A program made the position numbers and the translations under genes. 64,000 nt of DNA, taken from assembly GCA_910579805.1 (NCBI GenBank), contig CAJTWM010000012.1, positions 1-64,000 on the forward strand. The letters run 5' to 3'. The notes under the pieces are model-generated. The model saw nothing but the letters and a program-made list of their open reading frames with translations, was not told the origin of the DNA and searched no databases. Below, piece after piece: positions 42,963-52,867 of the stretch (positions are counted from its first letter, which is position 1; each line of letters opens with the position of its first letter). The stretch comes from an uncultured Lachnospiraceae bacterium (GTDB lineage: Bacteria > Bacillota > Clostridia > Lachnospirales > Lachnospiraceae).

Positions 42963-44744
42963 TTACATTCTTTCCGGCGCTGAAAATCCCAGTAATTCAA
43001 TACAGGTCTCTAAAATCTCTTTCGCCAAAACGAGAAGCGCGATCCAACCGGCTTGTTTTTGCGGATCTTCCTCCGAAAGGATTTTCGTTTCGTGATAAAA
43101 CCTGTTAAAAGCATTGGCGATCTCATAAATGTATGCACATAATTTATGAGGCGCCGCCTCTTCTGCCGCACTCTGCATCACGGCGTTGAACTTGGCAATC
43201 TCCAGCATCAACGCTTTCTCCGGCTCGCCGGCCGCATCCTGCAGCGCTGCATCCTCCAACGCTTTTCCCTGCTCCTGATACTTATTCAGAATCGACTTGA
43301 TCCTGACGACCGTATACAATATATAAGGTCCCGTATCGCCTTCAAAAGATGTAAACCTGTCTATATCAAAAATATAATCCTTCGAGGCCTGATTAGACAG
43401 ATCCCCGTATTTGATCGCAGCCAACGCAACAATCCGGGAAATTTCTGCCGCCTCCTTCTCCTCAATCTCATATTTTTTTGATTCGCTGTTTTCTTTGATC
43501 TTACGGAGCATCTCTTCATTGATCTCCGCGATCAGGTTTTCCAGTCTCGGTACCCCACCCTGCCTTGTTTTATAAGGTTTGCCGTCTTTACCGTTCATGG
43601 TCCCGAAACCAATATGGATCAGTTTGGTATCGTCGTTTACTAATTTTGTCTTTCTTGCGCAGCGGAATACCTGCTCAAAATATAATTCCTGTCTTTTATC
43701 CGTAAGGTAAATCAGCCTATCCGGTTCATATGTCTTCATCCTGTCCATGATGGTCGCAAGATCTGTAGTATGATATAACGCAGCCCCGTCTGATTTTAAA
43801 ATCATACAGGGAGGGATTTCTTTCGTATCCGTTTCTTCCTTTACATCGACGACTAAAGCCCCTTCGCTGATCTTTGCATACCCTTCTTCTTTCATATACC
43901 GGACCATACCGGGAATCAGGTCATGTACGTCGGACTCCCCTTTCCACAGATCAAACTCCACGTTCAGATTTTGATAGTTCTTCTTAAGATCCTCTACGGA
44001 TACATCCAGAATATGTTTCCATAATGCCCGGTATCCCCTCACGCCGCTCTGCAGCTTAAAGGTCGCGTTCATAGCGGCTTCTTTATAGGCGGCATCCTCT
44101 TTTGACTTTCCGCTGGCCGTCGGATAGATCTCTTCCAGCTCGGAAATCGTAAACGGCGGTTCCTTTGGATATTCGCCTTCGAACCCTTCGTCAAAATAAA
44201 TCAGACCGGGCTGCCTTTCCTTTAATTCCGTGATGATCAGTCCCATAGGCAGTCCCCAATCGCCAAGATGGATATCTCCGATTACTTCATGCCCTGAAAA
44301 ACGGCAGATCCTTTTAATGCTCTCTCCGATAATAGCCGACCGCAGATGCCCTACATGAAGCGGCTTCGCCACATTAGGCCCGCCGTAATCAACAATGATC
44401 TTCTCCGGTTTTTCCGGCATATCAAGGCCAAATTTATCCTCTTTTCGCATCTTCGTCAAATAAGCCGTTATAAATTCCGGTTTGATCTTTAAATTCAGAA
44501 ACCCCGGCGCTATTGCAGTGACTTCAGAAAACACCTGCGTTCTGTCAAGCTTCTGTGCCACTTCGTCTGCAATCATGATCGGCGCTTTTTTATATTTTTT
44601 AGCGCCTGCCATAGCGCCGTTACACTGAAATTCACACAGATCCGGACGATTTGACAAAGTCACCCTGCCAAGCTCCCTGTCGTATCCTGCTTGTTCAAAT
44701 GCCTGCTGCATCTCTTCCGAAATCATATCTAAAATCTTATCCAT
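42963..44744 (-). CDS. argS: Arginine-tRNA ligase
   Basis: 593 residues, class I aminoacyl-tRNA synthetase. Signature VDYGGPNVAKPLHVGHLRSAIIGE with HVGH as the HIGH motif (near residue 130). The KMSKS-like site is degenerate, as usual for ArgRS (GKPYKTRQGGVPRLENLI). The N-terminal Add1 domain and the C-terminal DALR anticodon-binding domain (ILYTVVRIKSILNKY onward) are complete. One of two features here concerning arginine charging, with tRNA-Arg(CCG) at 30395. No T-box leader precedes it; a simple promoter is at 44808-44836. Confidence 0.96.
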   Translation of the reverse strand: MDKILDMISEEMQQAFEQAGYDRELGRVTLSNRPDLCEFQCNGAMAGAKKYKKAPIMIADEVAQKLDRTQVFSEVTAIAPGFLNLKIKPEFITAYLTKMRKEDKFGLDMPEKPEKIIVDYGGPNVAKPLHVGHLRSAIIGESIKRICRFSGHEVIGDIHLGDWGLPMGLIITELKERQPGLIYFDEGFEGEYPKEPPFTISELEEIYPTASGKSKEDAAYKEAAMNATFKLQSGVRGYRALWKHILDVSVEDLKKNYQNLNVEFDLWKGESDVHDLIPGMVRYMKEEGYAKISEGALVVDVKEETDTKEIPPCMILKSDGAALYHTTDLATIMDRMKTYEPDRLIYLTDKRQELYFEQVFRCARKTKLVNDDTKLIHIGFGTMNGKDGKPYKTRQGGVPRLENLIAEINEEMLRKIKENSESKKYEIEEKEAAEISRIVALAAIKYGDLSNQASKDYIFDIDRFTSFEGDTGPYILYTVVRIKSILNKYQEQGKALEDAALQDAAGEPEKALMLEIAKFNAVMQSAAEEAAPHKLCAYIYEIANAFNRFYHETKILSEEDPQKQAGWIALLVLAKEILETCIELLGFSAPERM

Positions 44745-44807
44745 AATTAAGTCTAAACCTTTCCTGATACACAGTCTTTATCCTCTGATAGTATAAAGAA
44801 CTAATTT

Positions 44808-44836
44808 ATTGTAACATACAATTTTACCCCAATCAA
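44808..44836 (-). promoter_or_regulatory. Sigma-A promoter of argS
   Basis: Minus strand TTGATT (44836-44831), 17-bp spacer, TACAAT (44813-44808), 64 bp before the argS start codon. No room for a T-box. Confidence 0.7.
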
Positions 44837-44949
44837 CGCAATTTTTGCAATTTTACAGAATTAGGAATTAAGATTCTCCCGATTGGGTTCTAAATCACCC
44901 TATCGCCTCCGCTTAAAAAAAACCGGTTTTTCTCTTCTTTTCCCCTTTT

Positions 44950-45603
44950 TTACTCTTGCCTGAGGGAATAAACGCACCCGCAGTAGTTTTGACGATACAG
45001 TCCGAATTCCTTGGACAATTCAATGGAACGTTTGTACCCGTCGCGTTTTTTAAAGTCAGACACCAGCCATCTGACCCCGTATTCTTTTTCCAGCATTTCT
45101 CCAATCTCGTTTAATTTTTTTGCATTTTTTAAAGGACTGATAGAAAGCGTCGTTGTAAAATAGTCAAAATTTCCTGCCGCCGCTTCTTGGGCCGTCTTCC
45201 TAAGCCGCATTTCATAGCAGGCAAAACAGCGTTCCCCGCCTTCCGGACATTCTTCCAGCCCCTTTACCGTTTCAAAAAATTTTTCCGGCTCATACTTTCC
45301 TTCCTGAATCTCTATCGGATAACCGCTTTCTTTGCCCTGCGCCGGTATTCCTTCCTGTACCTGCTCATTATAAGCCTCTATCAGTTTTTTCTGTTCCTCC
45401 ACTCTTTTTTGATACTCCGGTTCCAAAGAAATATTCGGATTATAATAAAAGACCGTGACCCGGAAATAATGTCTCAGATATTCCAATACATAACTGCTGC
45501 AGGGTGCGCAGCAGCTATGCAGAAAAAGCTTCTTCGCCGTTTTTTTCTCCAGATCCTTCAACAATTTATCCAATTCCTTTTGATAATTTCTCACCGTATT
45601 CAT
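44950..45603 (-). CDS. queH: Epoxyqueuosine reductase QueH
   Basis: 217 residues from the ATG at 45603 with AGGGGG upstream; an in-frame extension to 45663 is less likely. The DUF208/QueH fold: LFLHSCCAPCSSYVLEYL holds the first cysteine pair (SCCAPCS), YYNPNISLEPEYQKR follows, then CPEGGERCFACYEMRLRKTA with the second pair and a C-terminal CGCVYS. The paired cysteines bind an iron-sulfur cluster and a second iron. It completes the last step of queuosine synthesis in tRNA. It follows carB by 90 bp; no other queuosine gene or preQ1 riboswitch was seen. Confidence 0.92.
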   Translation of the reverse strand: MNTVRNYQKELDKLLKDLEKKTAKKLFLHSCCAPCSSYVLEYLRHYFRVTVFYYNPNISLEPEYQKRVEEQKKLIEAYNEQVQEGIPAQGKESGYPIEIQEGKYEPEKFFETVKGLEECPEGGERCFACYEMRLRKTAQEAAAGNFDYFTTTLSISPLKNAKKLNEIGEMLEKEYGVRWLVSDFKKRDGYKRSIELSKEFGLYRQNYCGCVYSLRQE

Positions 45604-45639
45604 TTTATACCCCCTGCGCGCTTTCCGCAAAATGTCTAA

Positions 45640-45672
45640 TGACCGGAAATGAGTTTTCCCCACTTCCGGTCA
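45640..45672 (-). other. Stem-loop between carB and queH
   Basis: 9-bp arms TGACCGGAA (45640-45648) / TTCCGGTCA (45664-45672) around a 15-nt loop, lying just after the carB stop. No T tract on the minus strand, so it may stabilise or process an mRNA rather than terminate it. Confidence 0.45.
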
Positions 45673-45692
45673 CCCGTTCTCTGATAAAAATG

Positions 45693-48600
45693 TTATCTCG
45701 TTGCGATCGCCGCAATATCCACCAAGGTCAGATCTTCCTGTTTTTCCGCATTTTCCAAGCTTGTCACAAGCGCTCTGGCAGTATCCATAGCGGTAATGCA
45801 GTTCACTCCGGTTTCGATTGCTGTTCTTCTGATCAAAAAGCCGTCCCTTGACTTGTCCCGTCCCTGTGTGGGCGTATCGATCACAAGGTCGATCCTGTGT
45901 CCGAGGATCAGATCCATAACGGTCGGCGATTCCTGCTGTATCTTATTGACTTTACGCGCCCTGATCCCTGCATCTTTCAAAACTGCCGCCGTACTCCTTG
46001 TGGCATAAATAGTATAGCCTAACTTTTCGAATCTGCGCCCGATCTCCACCGCTTCTCCTTTATCCGCATCCTTTACCGTAATGATCATCTGCTTATGCCT
46101 CGGAAGGTCGATACCCGCCCCTAAAAAGGCCTTATAAAGCGCCTCATTAAAGGTTTTCGCAATCCCCAGACACTCTCCCGTAGACTTCATTTCAGGCCCA
46201 AGGCTGATTTCCGCCCCACGGATCTTTTCAAAGGAAAATACCGGCATTTTGATAGCCACATAATCTGCCTCCAGCTGGAGTCCCGGCTCATATCCCAGTT
46301 CTTTTATCGTTTTTCCGATAATGACTTCAGTCGCAAGATCGACGATCGGAATTCCCGTCACCTTACTGATATAAGGCACCGTTCTGGAAGAACGGGGATT
46401 GACTTCGATCACATACACATCTTCTCCTACCGCGATAAACTGAATGTTGATCAGGCCCTTTACATGAAGCGCTTTCGCCAGCCGTCTGGTATATTCCCCT
46501 ATCGTCTCTTTCACCTTTCCGCTGATCGTATGCGCCGGATAGACGGAAATGGAGTCCCCCGAATGGACGCCCGTCCTTTCAATATGTTCCATGATGCCCG
46601 GTATCAGAATATCGTTTCCGTCGCATACCGCATCCACTTCCAGTTCTTTCCCCTGTAAATATTTATCTACGAGGATCGGATGATCCTGTGCGATACGGTT
46701 GATGATCTCCATAAATTCTTCGATCTCCGCATCGGAAATGGCAATCTGCATTCCCTGTCCGCCAAGCACATAAGAGGGACGGACCAAAACCGGATAACCA
46801 AGACGGTTTGCCACGGCTTTCGCCTCTTCGGCCGTATATACCGTTCCTCCCGCCGCACGGGGAATCCCGGTCTCTTCCAAAATCCGGTCAAATAGCTCCC
46901 GGTCTTCCGCCGCATCCACATCCTCTGCCTTTGTACCCAGAATCGGAACGCCCATCTTCATCAGGCTCTCCGTCAGTTTGATTGCCGTCTGGCCGCCAAA
47001 TTGTACGACGGCGCCGTCCGGTTTTTCGATATTGACGATATTTTCCACATCTTCCGGCGTCAAAGGTTCAAAATACAGTTTATCCGCAATGTCAAAATCC
47101 GTGCTTACCGTCTCCGGATTATTGTTGATGATGATCGTCTCGTATCCTGCCTTGGCAAATGCCCATGTGGCATGTACGGAACAATAATCAAACTCGATTC
47201 CCTGTCCGATACGGATCGGCCCGGAGCCAAGCACCAATACTTTTTTCTTGTGTTCCGTCTTTACCGCCTCGCATTCACTGCCAAAACAGGAATAATAATA
47301 GGGCGTGCTTGCTTCAAATTCTGCGGCGCAGGTATCTACCATTTTAAATGCAGCCGTAATGTCGTTTTCATAACGTAACTTCTTGATCTCTTCCTCTGTT
47401 TTGTTCGTCAGTCTTGCGATCACCTGATCCGGAAACTCGATCCGTTTCGCTTCTTTTAACAATTCTACCGTAAGCGGCCCTTTCTTCAGAGCCTGTTCCA
47501 TCTCCACAAGAACCGCCAGTTTATCAATGAACCAATGATCGATCATAGTGATCTCATGGATCGCATCGTAATCCATTCCCTTACGGAGCGCTTCGGCAAT
47601 GACATAGATCCGCTGGTCGTCCACACGCTTCAGCCGGTCTTTCAATTCTTCTATATTAAGCTCCGAAAAATCATAACTTAGCAGACAGTCCACATGCTGT
47701 TCCAAAGAACGGATCGCTTTCATAAGGGCGCCTTCAAAGTTCGTGCATATGCTCATTACCTCTCCGGTAGCCTTCATCTGTGTCGTCAACGTTCTTTTGG
47801 CGGTAATAAACTTATCAAAGGGAAGTCTGGGCAGCTTGACCACACAATAATCCAGCGTCGGTTCAAAACTCGCATAAGTCTTACCCGTTATCGCGTTTTT
47901 GATCTCATCCAGCGTATAACCTAACGCGATCTTTGCCGCCACCTTAGCGATCGGATAGCCGGTAGCCTTTGACGCAAGCGCAGAAGAACGGCTGACACGG
48001 GGATTTACCTCAATCACACAATATTCAAAACTGGTAGGATGCAGGGCAAACTGCACGTTACATCCTCCCGTGATTTCCAGTTCGCTGATGATATTCAGCG
48101 CGGAACTGCGAAGCATCTGATATTCTTTATCGCTCAATGTCTGGGATGGCGCTACCACAATACTGTCTCCGGTATGTACGCCCACCGGATCGATATTTTC
48201 CATATTACATACGGTAATGCAGTTCCCCGCACCGTCGCGCATCACCTCATATTCGATTTCTTTCCATCCGGCAATGCAGCGCTCAACCAGAACCTGCCCC
48301 ACTCTGGAAAGCCGCAGCCCGTTGGCAAGAATATCTTCCAGTTCCGTCTGATTATGGGCAATACCGCCGCCGGATCCTCCTAAGGTATAAGCCGGACGGA
48401 GTACCACCGGATAACCGATCTTTTTTGCAAAGTCTACGCCGTCTTCTATATTTTCCACAACGAGAGAAGCCGCACAGGGTTCTCCTATCTTTTCCATCGT
48501 CTCTTTAAAGACAAGACGGTCCTCCGCCTTTTTGATCGTCTTTGCCGTTGTGCCGAGAAGTTCCACGCCGTGGCTTTCCAAAAATCCGGATTCCGCCAGT

Positions 48601-48902
48601 TCCATGCCAAGATTCAGTCCCGCCTGCCCGCCAAGGGTCGGCAGTACGCTGTCCGGCTTTTCTTTCTCAATGATCTGTTCCAGTACTTTTAACGTAAGCG
48701 GTTCGATATATACCTTATCCGCGATTTCTTTATCGGTCATGATCGTAGCAGGATTGGAATTGACCAATACGACCTCGATTCCTTCTTCTTTTAAAGAACG
48801 GCAGGCCTGCGTCCCCGCATAATCAAATTCCGCCGCCTGACCGATGACGATAGGGCCGGAGCCGATCACTAATACTTTTTTTACATTTGGATTCTTTGGC
48901 AT
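45693..48902 (-). CDS. carB: Carbamoyl-phosphate synthase, large subunit
   Basis: 1069 residues from ATG 48902, preceded by GGGGAGG and separated from the carA stop by one base; the longer in-frame extension overlaps carA and is rejected. Two homologous ATP-grasp halves: the first (about 1-400, VLVIGSGPIVIGQAAEFDYAG) makes carboxyphosphate, the second (about 550-935, VLVLGSGPIRIGQGIEFDYCS) phosphorylates carbamate. A central oligomerisation region separates them; the C-terminal MGS-like domain (about 940-1069) usually binds UMP or IMP allosterically. The product feeds pyrimidines and arginine. Next to carA as usual. Confidence 0.97.
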   Translation of the reverse strand: MPKNPNVKKVLVIGSGPIVIGQAAEFDYAGTQACRSLKEEGIEVVLVNSNPATIMTDKEIADKVYIEPLTLKVLEQIIEKEKPDSVLPTLGGQAGLNLGMELAESGFLESHGVELLGTTAKTIKKAEDRLVFKETMEKIGEPCAASLVVENIEDGVDFAKKIGYPVVLRPAYTLGGSGGGIAHNQTELEDILANGLRLSRVGQVLVERCIAGWKEIEYEVMRDGAGNCITVCNMENIDPVGVHTGDSIVVAPSQTLSDKEYQMLRSSALNIISELEITGGCNVQFALHPTSFEYCVIEVNPRVSRSSALASKATGYPIAKVAAKIALGYTLDEIKNAITGKTYASFEPTLDYCVVKLPRLPFDKFITAKRTLTTQMKATGEVMSICTNFEGALMKAIRSLEQHVDCLLSYDFSELNIEELKDRLKRVDDQRIYVIAEALRKGMDYDAIHEITMIDHWFIDKLAVLVEMEQALKKGPLTVELLKEAKRIEFPDQVIARLTNKTEEEIKKLRYENDITAAFKMVDTCAAEFEASTPYYYSCFGSECEAVKTEHKKKVLVLGSGPIRIGQGIEFDYCSVHATWAFAKAGYETIIINNNPETVSTDFDIADKLYFEPLTPEDVENIVNIEKPDGAVVQFGGQTAIKLTESLMKMGVPILGTKAEDVDAAEDRELFDRILEETGIPRAAGGTVYTAEEAKAVANRLGYPVLVRPSYVLGGQGMQIAISDAEIEEFMEIINRIAQDHPILVDKYLQGKELEVDAVCDGNDILIPGIMEHIERTGVHSGDSISVYPAHTISGKVKETIGEYTRRLAKALHVKGLINIQFIAVGEDVYVIEVNPRSSRTVPYISKVTGIPIVDLATEVIIGKTIKELGYEPGLQLEADYVAIKMPVFSFEKIRGAEISLGPEMKSTGECLGIAKTFNEALYKAFLGAGIDLPRHKQMIITVKDADKGEAVEIGRRFEKLGYTIYATRSTAAVLKDAGIRARKVNKIQQESPTVMDLILGHRIDLVIDTPTQGRDKSRDGFLIRRTAIETGVNCITAMDTARALVTSLENAEKQEDLTLVDIAAIATR

Positions 48903-48903
48903 T

Positions 48904-50217
48904 TTATCTTCCCTCCCCGTCGTTTCGGTCTGTCTGTCCCTCGCATGTTCCCGTATTTTCCGCTCCTTGTGATCCAGTCCCGCAGGCTGCGCCAGATTCC
49001 GCCTCACATGATTTCATCCCACATGATTTCATCCCACATGATTTCATCATGGTGATAAATCTGTCGAACAGATAACCGGAATCCTGCGGTCCCGGGCAGC
49101 ATTCGGGATGGAATTGTACGGTAAAGATCTGTTTCCCGATATAAGAAAGCCCCTCGTTTGTCCCGTCGTTTACATTGATAAAGGCCGGAACTGCCGTCTT
49201 TTTATCCATCTTGTCAGTATCCACCACATAGCCGTGGTTCTGGGAGGAAATATAGACCCTTCCGGTTTCCAGATCCTTTACGGGATGATTGCCTCCCCTG
49301 TGTCCGTATTTTAATTTATGCGTATCTGCTCCTGTTGCAAGCGCCATAAGCTGATGCCCTAAACAAATCGCAAAGATGGGTACGTCGGATTCATAAAGTT
49401 TTTTGATCTGCGCTATGATCTCTGTACATTCTTTCGGGTCTCCCGGTCCATTGCTTAACATAATACCGTCGGGAGCGTCTTTTAAGATCTCCTCTGCCGT
49501 CGTCCATGCAGGGTAGACTGTGACATCGCACCCTCTTGCCGCCAATGAGGCCGCAATGTTTCGTTTTGCACCAAGGTCTAAAAGCGCTACCCTCTTGCCC
49601 TTTCCGTTCAATTCTTTTACCAACGAAGGTTTCTTTTCCCTCTCCCCGTTCTCAAACGCCTCTTTACAGAAACTTGCGCTGCCTGAAAGAGCGCCGTTTT
49701 CCTCTAAAGAAGAGACTCCCTTGATCTCGTATTTATTTTCACAGGTTACTTTTTCTACTACTTTTCCTGTAGTATAGGCTTTTAATCTTGAAAGCGTTTC
49801 CTCTATATTATAATGCTCATTCGTGGTAATCATACCGTTCATGGTTCCCTTTTCTCTCAAAATCTTCGTAAGAGCCCTTGTGTCGATTCCGGCGATCCCC
49901 GTAATGCCGTTCTGCTCCAGATATTCCTGAATCCTAATGTCTTTTCGGAAATTACTTGGGATTCTGGATAATTCCCTGACGATAAACCCGTCTACCCACG
50001 GTTTTACGGATTCGCAGTCGGCCAGACATACGCCGTAATTCCCAATCAGCGGATAAGTCATACAGACAGCCTGTCCCGCGTAAGACGGATCGGTAAGAAC
50101 TTCCAGATATCCTGCCATGGAAGTATTAAAAACGATCTCGCTTATGATTTCCTTATCGGCGCCTATATGAGTCCCCTCAAAAACAGTACCGTCTTCCAAT
50201 AATAAAAATGCCTTCAT
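48904..50217 (-). CDS. carA: Carbamoyl-phosphate synthase, small (glutaminase) subunit with a repeat-containing tail
   Basis: 437 residues; the family is normally 355-385. The N-terminal swivelling domain (AFLLLEDGTVFEGTHIG, LTDPSYAGQAVCMTYPLIGNYG) and the class I glutaminase domain (ISNGPGDPK-like LSNGPGDPKECTEII, catalytic Cys in FAICLGHQLMALATGA, catalytic His-Glu in VQFHPECCPGP) are complete by about residue 387. The remaining about 50 residues are extra: three MKSCG-type repeats followed by a Cys/Gly/Glu-rich hydrophilic tail. The tail-coding DNA ends next to carB's ribosome site. Releases ammonia from glutamine for CarB. Confidence 0.94.
   Translation of the reverse strand: MKAFLLLEDGTVFEGTHIGADKEIISEIVFNTSMAGYLEVLTDPSYAGQAVCMTYPLIGNYGVCLADCESVKPWVDGFIVRELSRIPSNFRKDIRIQEYLEQNGITGIAGIDTRALTKILREKGTMNGMITTNEHYNIEETLSRLKAYTTGKVVEKVTCENKYEIKGVSSLEENGALSGSASFCKEAFENGEREKKPSLVKELNGKGKRVALLDLGAKRNIAASLAARGCDVTVYPAWTTAEEILKDAPDGIMLSNGPGDPKECTEIIAQIKKLYESDVPIFAICLGHQLMALATGADTHKLKYGHRGGNHPVKDLETGRVYISSQNHGYVVDTDKMDKKTAVPAFINVNDGTNEGLSYIGKQIFTVQFHPECCPGPQDSGYLFDRFITMMKSCGMKSCGMKSCEAESGAACGTGSQGAENTGTCEGQTDRNDGEGR
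49006..49050 (-). repeat. Three tandem 15-bp units in the 3' end of carA
   Basis: Units 49006-49020, 49021-49035 and 49036-49050, two identical and the third differing in the last two bases. On the minus strand they encode MKSCG/MKSCE. In-frame 15-bp units suggest replication slippage. Confidence 0.9.
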
Positions 50218-50251
50218 CTAATCACCTGTCTTCCTTTCGCATAATCGTTTT

Positions 50252-50280
50252 ATTATAGCATACGATGATTCCCTGTTCAA
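50252..50280 (-). promoter_or_regulatory. Sigma-A promoter of carAB
   Basis: Minus strand TTGAAC (50280-50275), 17-bp spacer, TATAAT (50257-50252). Leader is only about 30 nt, with no attenuator or PyrR-type structure, so carAB regulation by transcript attenuation is unlikely here. Confidence 0.8.
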
Positions 50281-50335
50281 CCGATAATTCGCTTCTTGGG
50301 TATCCTTGGTGATCCGGCTGTACTAACGTCTGTTA

Positions 50336-52867
50336 TTATACCCTTTCCCTGATCTTCTTATAGAGCTGATAACAGCGGTCCACATCCTCTTTTTCCGTCT
50401 TCTCGTTACTATATGCCGTCTTCTCAAGCACCAAAAAATAGGCTGAAAGTTCTTCTTCCTCTATCATAGGCAGTCCGTTTTTAAGAGCATTTCTGTAGTC
50501 TTTATCGTCAAGCCCTTTTCTTTTTAAGATCCCTTTTCTTTGAAGAAAACGGTTTAGGGCCGCACTGATCTCTTCCACCGCCCTTCGATTACTTTTTTGC
50601 ATAAAGCGCTCCTGCTGCCTGCGGCGCTGCTTCACAAACCAAAACGTCCCAAATGCACCCGCAAATGCAACGATCGCTGCAAAAATCAACATAAAACTTT
50701 TCCGTTTCTGCGCCCCGGCCGCCCCGGCTCCATTGTCCTGCTCCCTGTCCTTCTTTGGGTTTCCGTCAGGTTCCTTGCGTATATCCGTATCCTCTTTCTT
50801 GGAAGGCGTCCTTTCTCCCGATTCTTCCGGCCTGATTTCTTCGCTCTCCTCCTTCTGCTCCAGCTCTTCCTGCCTGTTTCCTTTTTCCGGCTCTGCTGTC
50901 GTCTGTTCCTCCTGCCTTTTATCCGGATTGCTCTTGGAACCGTTCCCGTCCTCTTCCTTCCGGTTCGCTAAACCGCTCCGTTCCGCATAATAATCCGTTC
51001 CATAATTTTCGTAACCGGACGCCGCGTATGCTCTGCCTTCCGTCATTTCCACCGGAACCCAGCCTACATGCTCTATAAAAACCTCCGCCCATGCATGGGC
51101 CGCGCTGTCCATAACTACGGCCGTATACTCCGTATCCGACTGCCTTACAAACTCGCCCGGCTTTATCACATACCCGGAAACATAGCGGGCAGGGATGCCC
51201 ATCATCCGGAGCAGCAATACGCCCGCGCTGGCATAATGTTCGCAAAATCCTTTTCCCGAATCAAACAGAAAATATTCTACCACATCTTCTCCAAAGGGAA
51301 GTCTGTCCAGTTCAAGACTATAATCCGCCCTCTGAAACAATGCCTCCCTGACTAAAGAAGCTGCCTGAATCTGTGCCGTTTCCACTATGCTCGCCGTTTC
51401 CGCTATCCCTTTATATTCTGAAGCCAGCCTTTGGCGTAGCGTATTCCCCAGCTCCCTGATCCGGGGAAGTCCTTTCGGTACGCGCAAATACTGTGAAAGG
51501 TATCCGCTATAGCAGCTTTCGATCGCCCGGTTTTCCCGATATTCCGTTCCTATCAGGGCATCCCTTAAAATCTCGTAAGGAGTGATTACCTCCAGATAAA
51601 GAGTATCCGCCCCTTCGCGGTAGATCATCGCATCCGCATTCAGAAGCAGCAGCCCTACCGTGCGGCCGTTTTTAGAAACATGCTCCAGATTCGTCATATA
51701 CGGCAGATACGCATAATCTTCTTCCGTATCCAGATAGCGGATCGTATACTTGGACCGGCCGGCCGATAGCACGGAAAGCTGCGTCTGATAAAAAAGATTT
51801 AAAATATAACTTCCTGCCTGCGTTTGATCGGCTGCGGATAGTTTGTCCGAAATCTTGTCTTCAAATTCCATCTGGCTGCGGTTTGTCCAGTTTCCGTTCC
51901 TATAAGTGTCTCCCACATATCCCCGCAAATAAACATTTTGGGCCGGCATTCTGTTTGACGTAACGGAAATCACTTCTTTCTCTTCATACTTTGGCTGCTT
52001 ATTGGAAATCTGGCCCGACCTCTGTCCCGTAAGCCAGCGAGGCGCATATTCCGAGATCTGCTTTTCCAATGCAAATTGATAGGAAAGTACCTCGTCCTGC
52101 ATCTTTACAATGCTCTCCGCGCTTTCCCTGCCATAGCGCGCTGCGGCCAAAAGTACCGATACGGCCGCTGCGGCAAGGATGCACGCCGCCTTCCACCTGA
52201 CCCCCGCCATTCCGTTTCCGGCTTTTATATGCCTGCCGCATCCAAAAGAAAGTAAAGCAAAAAAAGCGCCTGTCGTGATCAAAAGCGGTATTTCCTCCGG
52301 CGCCCTGCCCACTAAGAGTTCTCCGCATATCAGTATCAGCGGCGGCATGGAAAGCAAAGTAACATTTTTTAAATGAAACAACGCTTCTACGAACCACCAG
52401 AGAAATAAAAGCGCCAAAAAATAAATTGTCGTCTGCTTTATGATATCTTCCTCTGCATCCTGAAAAACCAAAAACTGCGATCCGAAATGTGCATTAAATT
52501 TAAGGATCACCTCATTGGCGCATTGCTTCAGCCCTGAAATAACGGAATCCTTCCGGAACAGGAAAAACAGAAGAAATCCGCATCCCGCCAATAACGGCGC
52601 AAAACGGCGTAAAGGTACAAACAGGTATACAAAAAATAACAGGATCTCCACGATACCAATGCACAAAAACAAAAGGCGTAGAGGACTGCCTATCGGAAAA
52701 ACACTGTCATATACCAAAATACTGCCAATACACAAAAAAAACACTAACGTGTACGAAACCAGCAGCTCCAAAACCCGGGCCGCCTTAAAATGCCCTTTGT
52801 GCTTTCCTTCTTTCCAATATATAGTTGGGTCTTCTTCAAGTTCCAGCGCTCTTTCTTTAAACAACAA
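50336..52867 (-). CDS. Membrane transglutaminase-like protein with a DUF4129-like tail
   Basis: 843 residues. Six to seven transmembrane helices in the first about 235 residues, an exterior region, then a transglutaminase core (about 470-610): catalytic Cys in GKGFCEHYASAGVLLLRMMGIPARYVSGY, His in AAHAWAEVFIEHVGWVPVEMT, with the Asp following. After a low-complexity Glu/Lys/Arg/Pro linker a further transmembrane helix (about 730-750) leads to a cytoplasmic helical tail. The start is TTG overlapping the DUF58 stop by 11 bp. Third gene of a MoxR-DUF58-transglutaminase operon; such modules are thought to act on envelope proteins, with substrate unknown. Confidence 0.88.
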   Translation of the reverse strand: MLFKERALELEEDPTIYWKEGKHKGHFKAARVLELLVSYTLVFFLCIGSILVYDSVFPIGSPLRLLFLCIGIVEILLFFVYLFVPLRRFAPLLAGCGFLLFFLFRKDSVISGLKQCANEVILKFNAHFGSQFLVFQDAEEDIIKQTTIYFLALLFLWWFVEALFHLKNVTLLSMPPLILICGELLVGRAPEEIPLLITTGAFFALLSFGCGRHIKAGNGMAGVRWKAACILAAAAVSVLLAAARYGRESAESIVKMQDEVLSYQFALEKQISEYAPRWLTGQRSGQISNKQPKYEEKEVISVTSNRMPAQNVYLRGYVGDTYRNGNWTNRSQMEFEDKISDKLSAADQTQAGSYILNLFYQTQLSVLSAGRSKYTIRYLDTEEDYAYLPYMTNLEHVSKNGRTVGLLLLNADAMIYREGADTLYLEVITPYEILRDALIGTEYRENRAIESCYSGYLSQYLRVPKGLPRIRELGNTLRQRLASEYKGIAETASIVETAQIQAASLVREALFQRADYSLELDRLPFGEDVVEYFLFDSGKGFCEHYASAGVLLLRMMGIPARYVSGYVIKPGEFVRQSDTEYTAVVMDSAAHAWAEVFIEHVGWVPVEMTEGRAYAASGYENYGTDYYAERSGLANRKEEDGNGSKSNPDKRQEEQTTAEPEKGNRQEELEQKEESEEIRPEESGERTPSKKEDTDIRKEPDGNPKKDREQDNGAGAAGAQKRKSFMLIFAAIVAFAGAFGTFWFVKQRRRQQERFMQKSNRRAVEEISAALNRFLQRKGILKRKGLDDKDYRNALKNGLPMIEEEELSAYFLVLEKTAYSNEKTEKEDVDRCYQLYKKIRERV

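Noticed and set aside
44745..44949. T-box leader for argS
   Set aside because: The promoter at 44808-44836 leaves only about 60 nt of leader, too short for a T-box, and the T-box core sequence is not seen.
45604..45692. preQ1 riboswitch upstream of queH
   Set aside because: The gap has only a stem-loop after carB; no preQ1 aptamer core (short C-rich loop with A-rich tail) could be found.
50218..50300. PyrR-type or UTP-dependent attenuator before carAB
   Set aside because: The promoter is about 30 nt from the start codon, which leaves no space for alternative stems.
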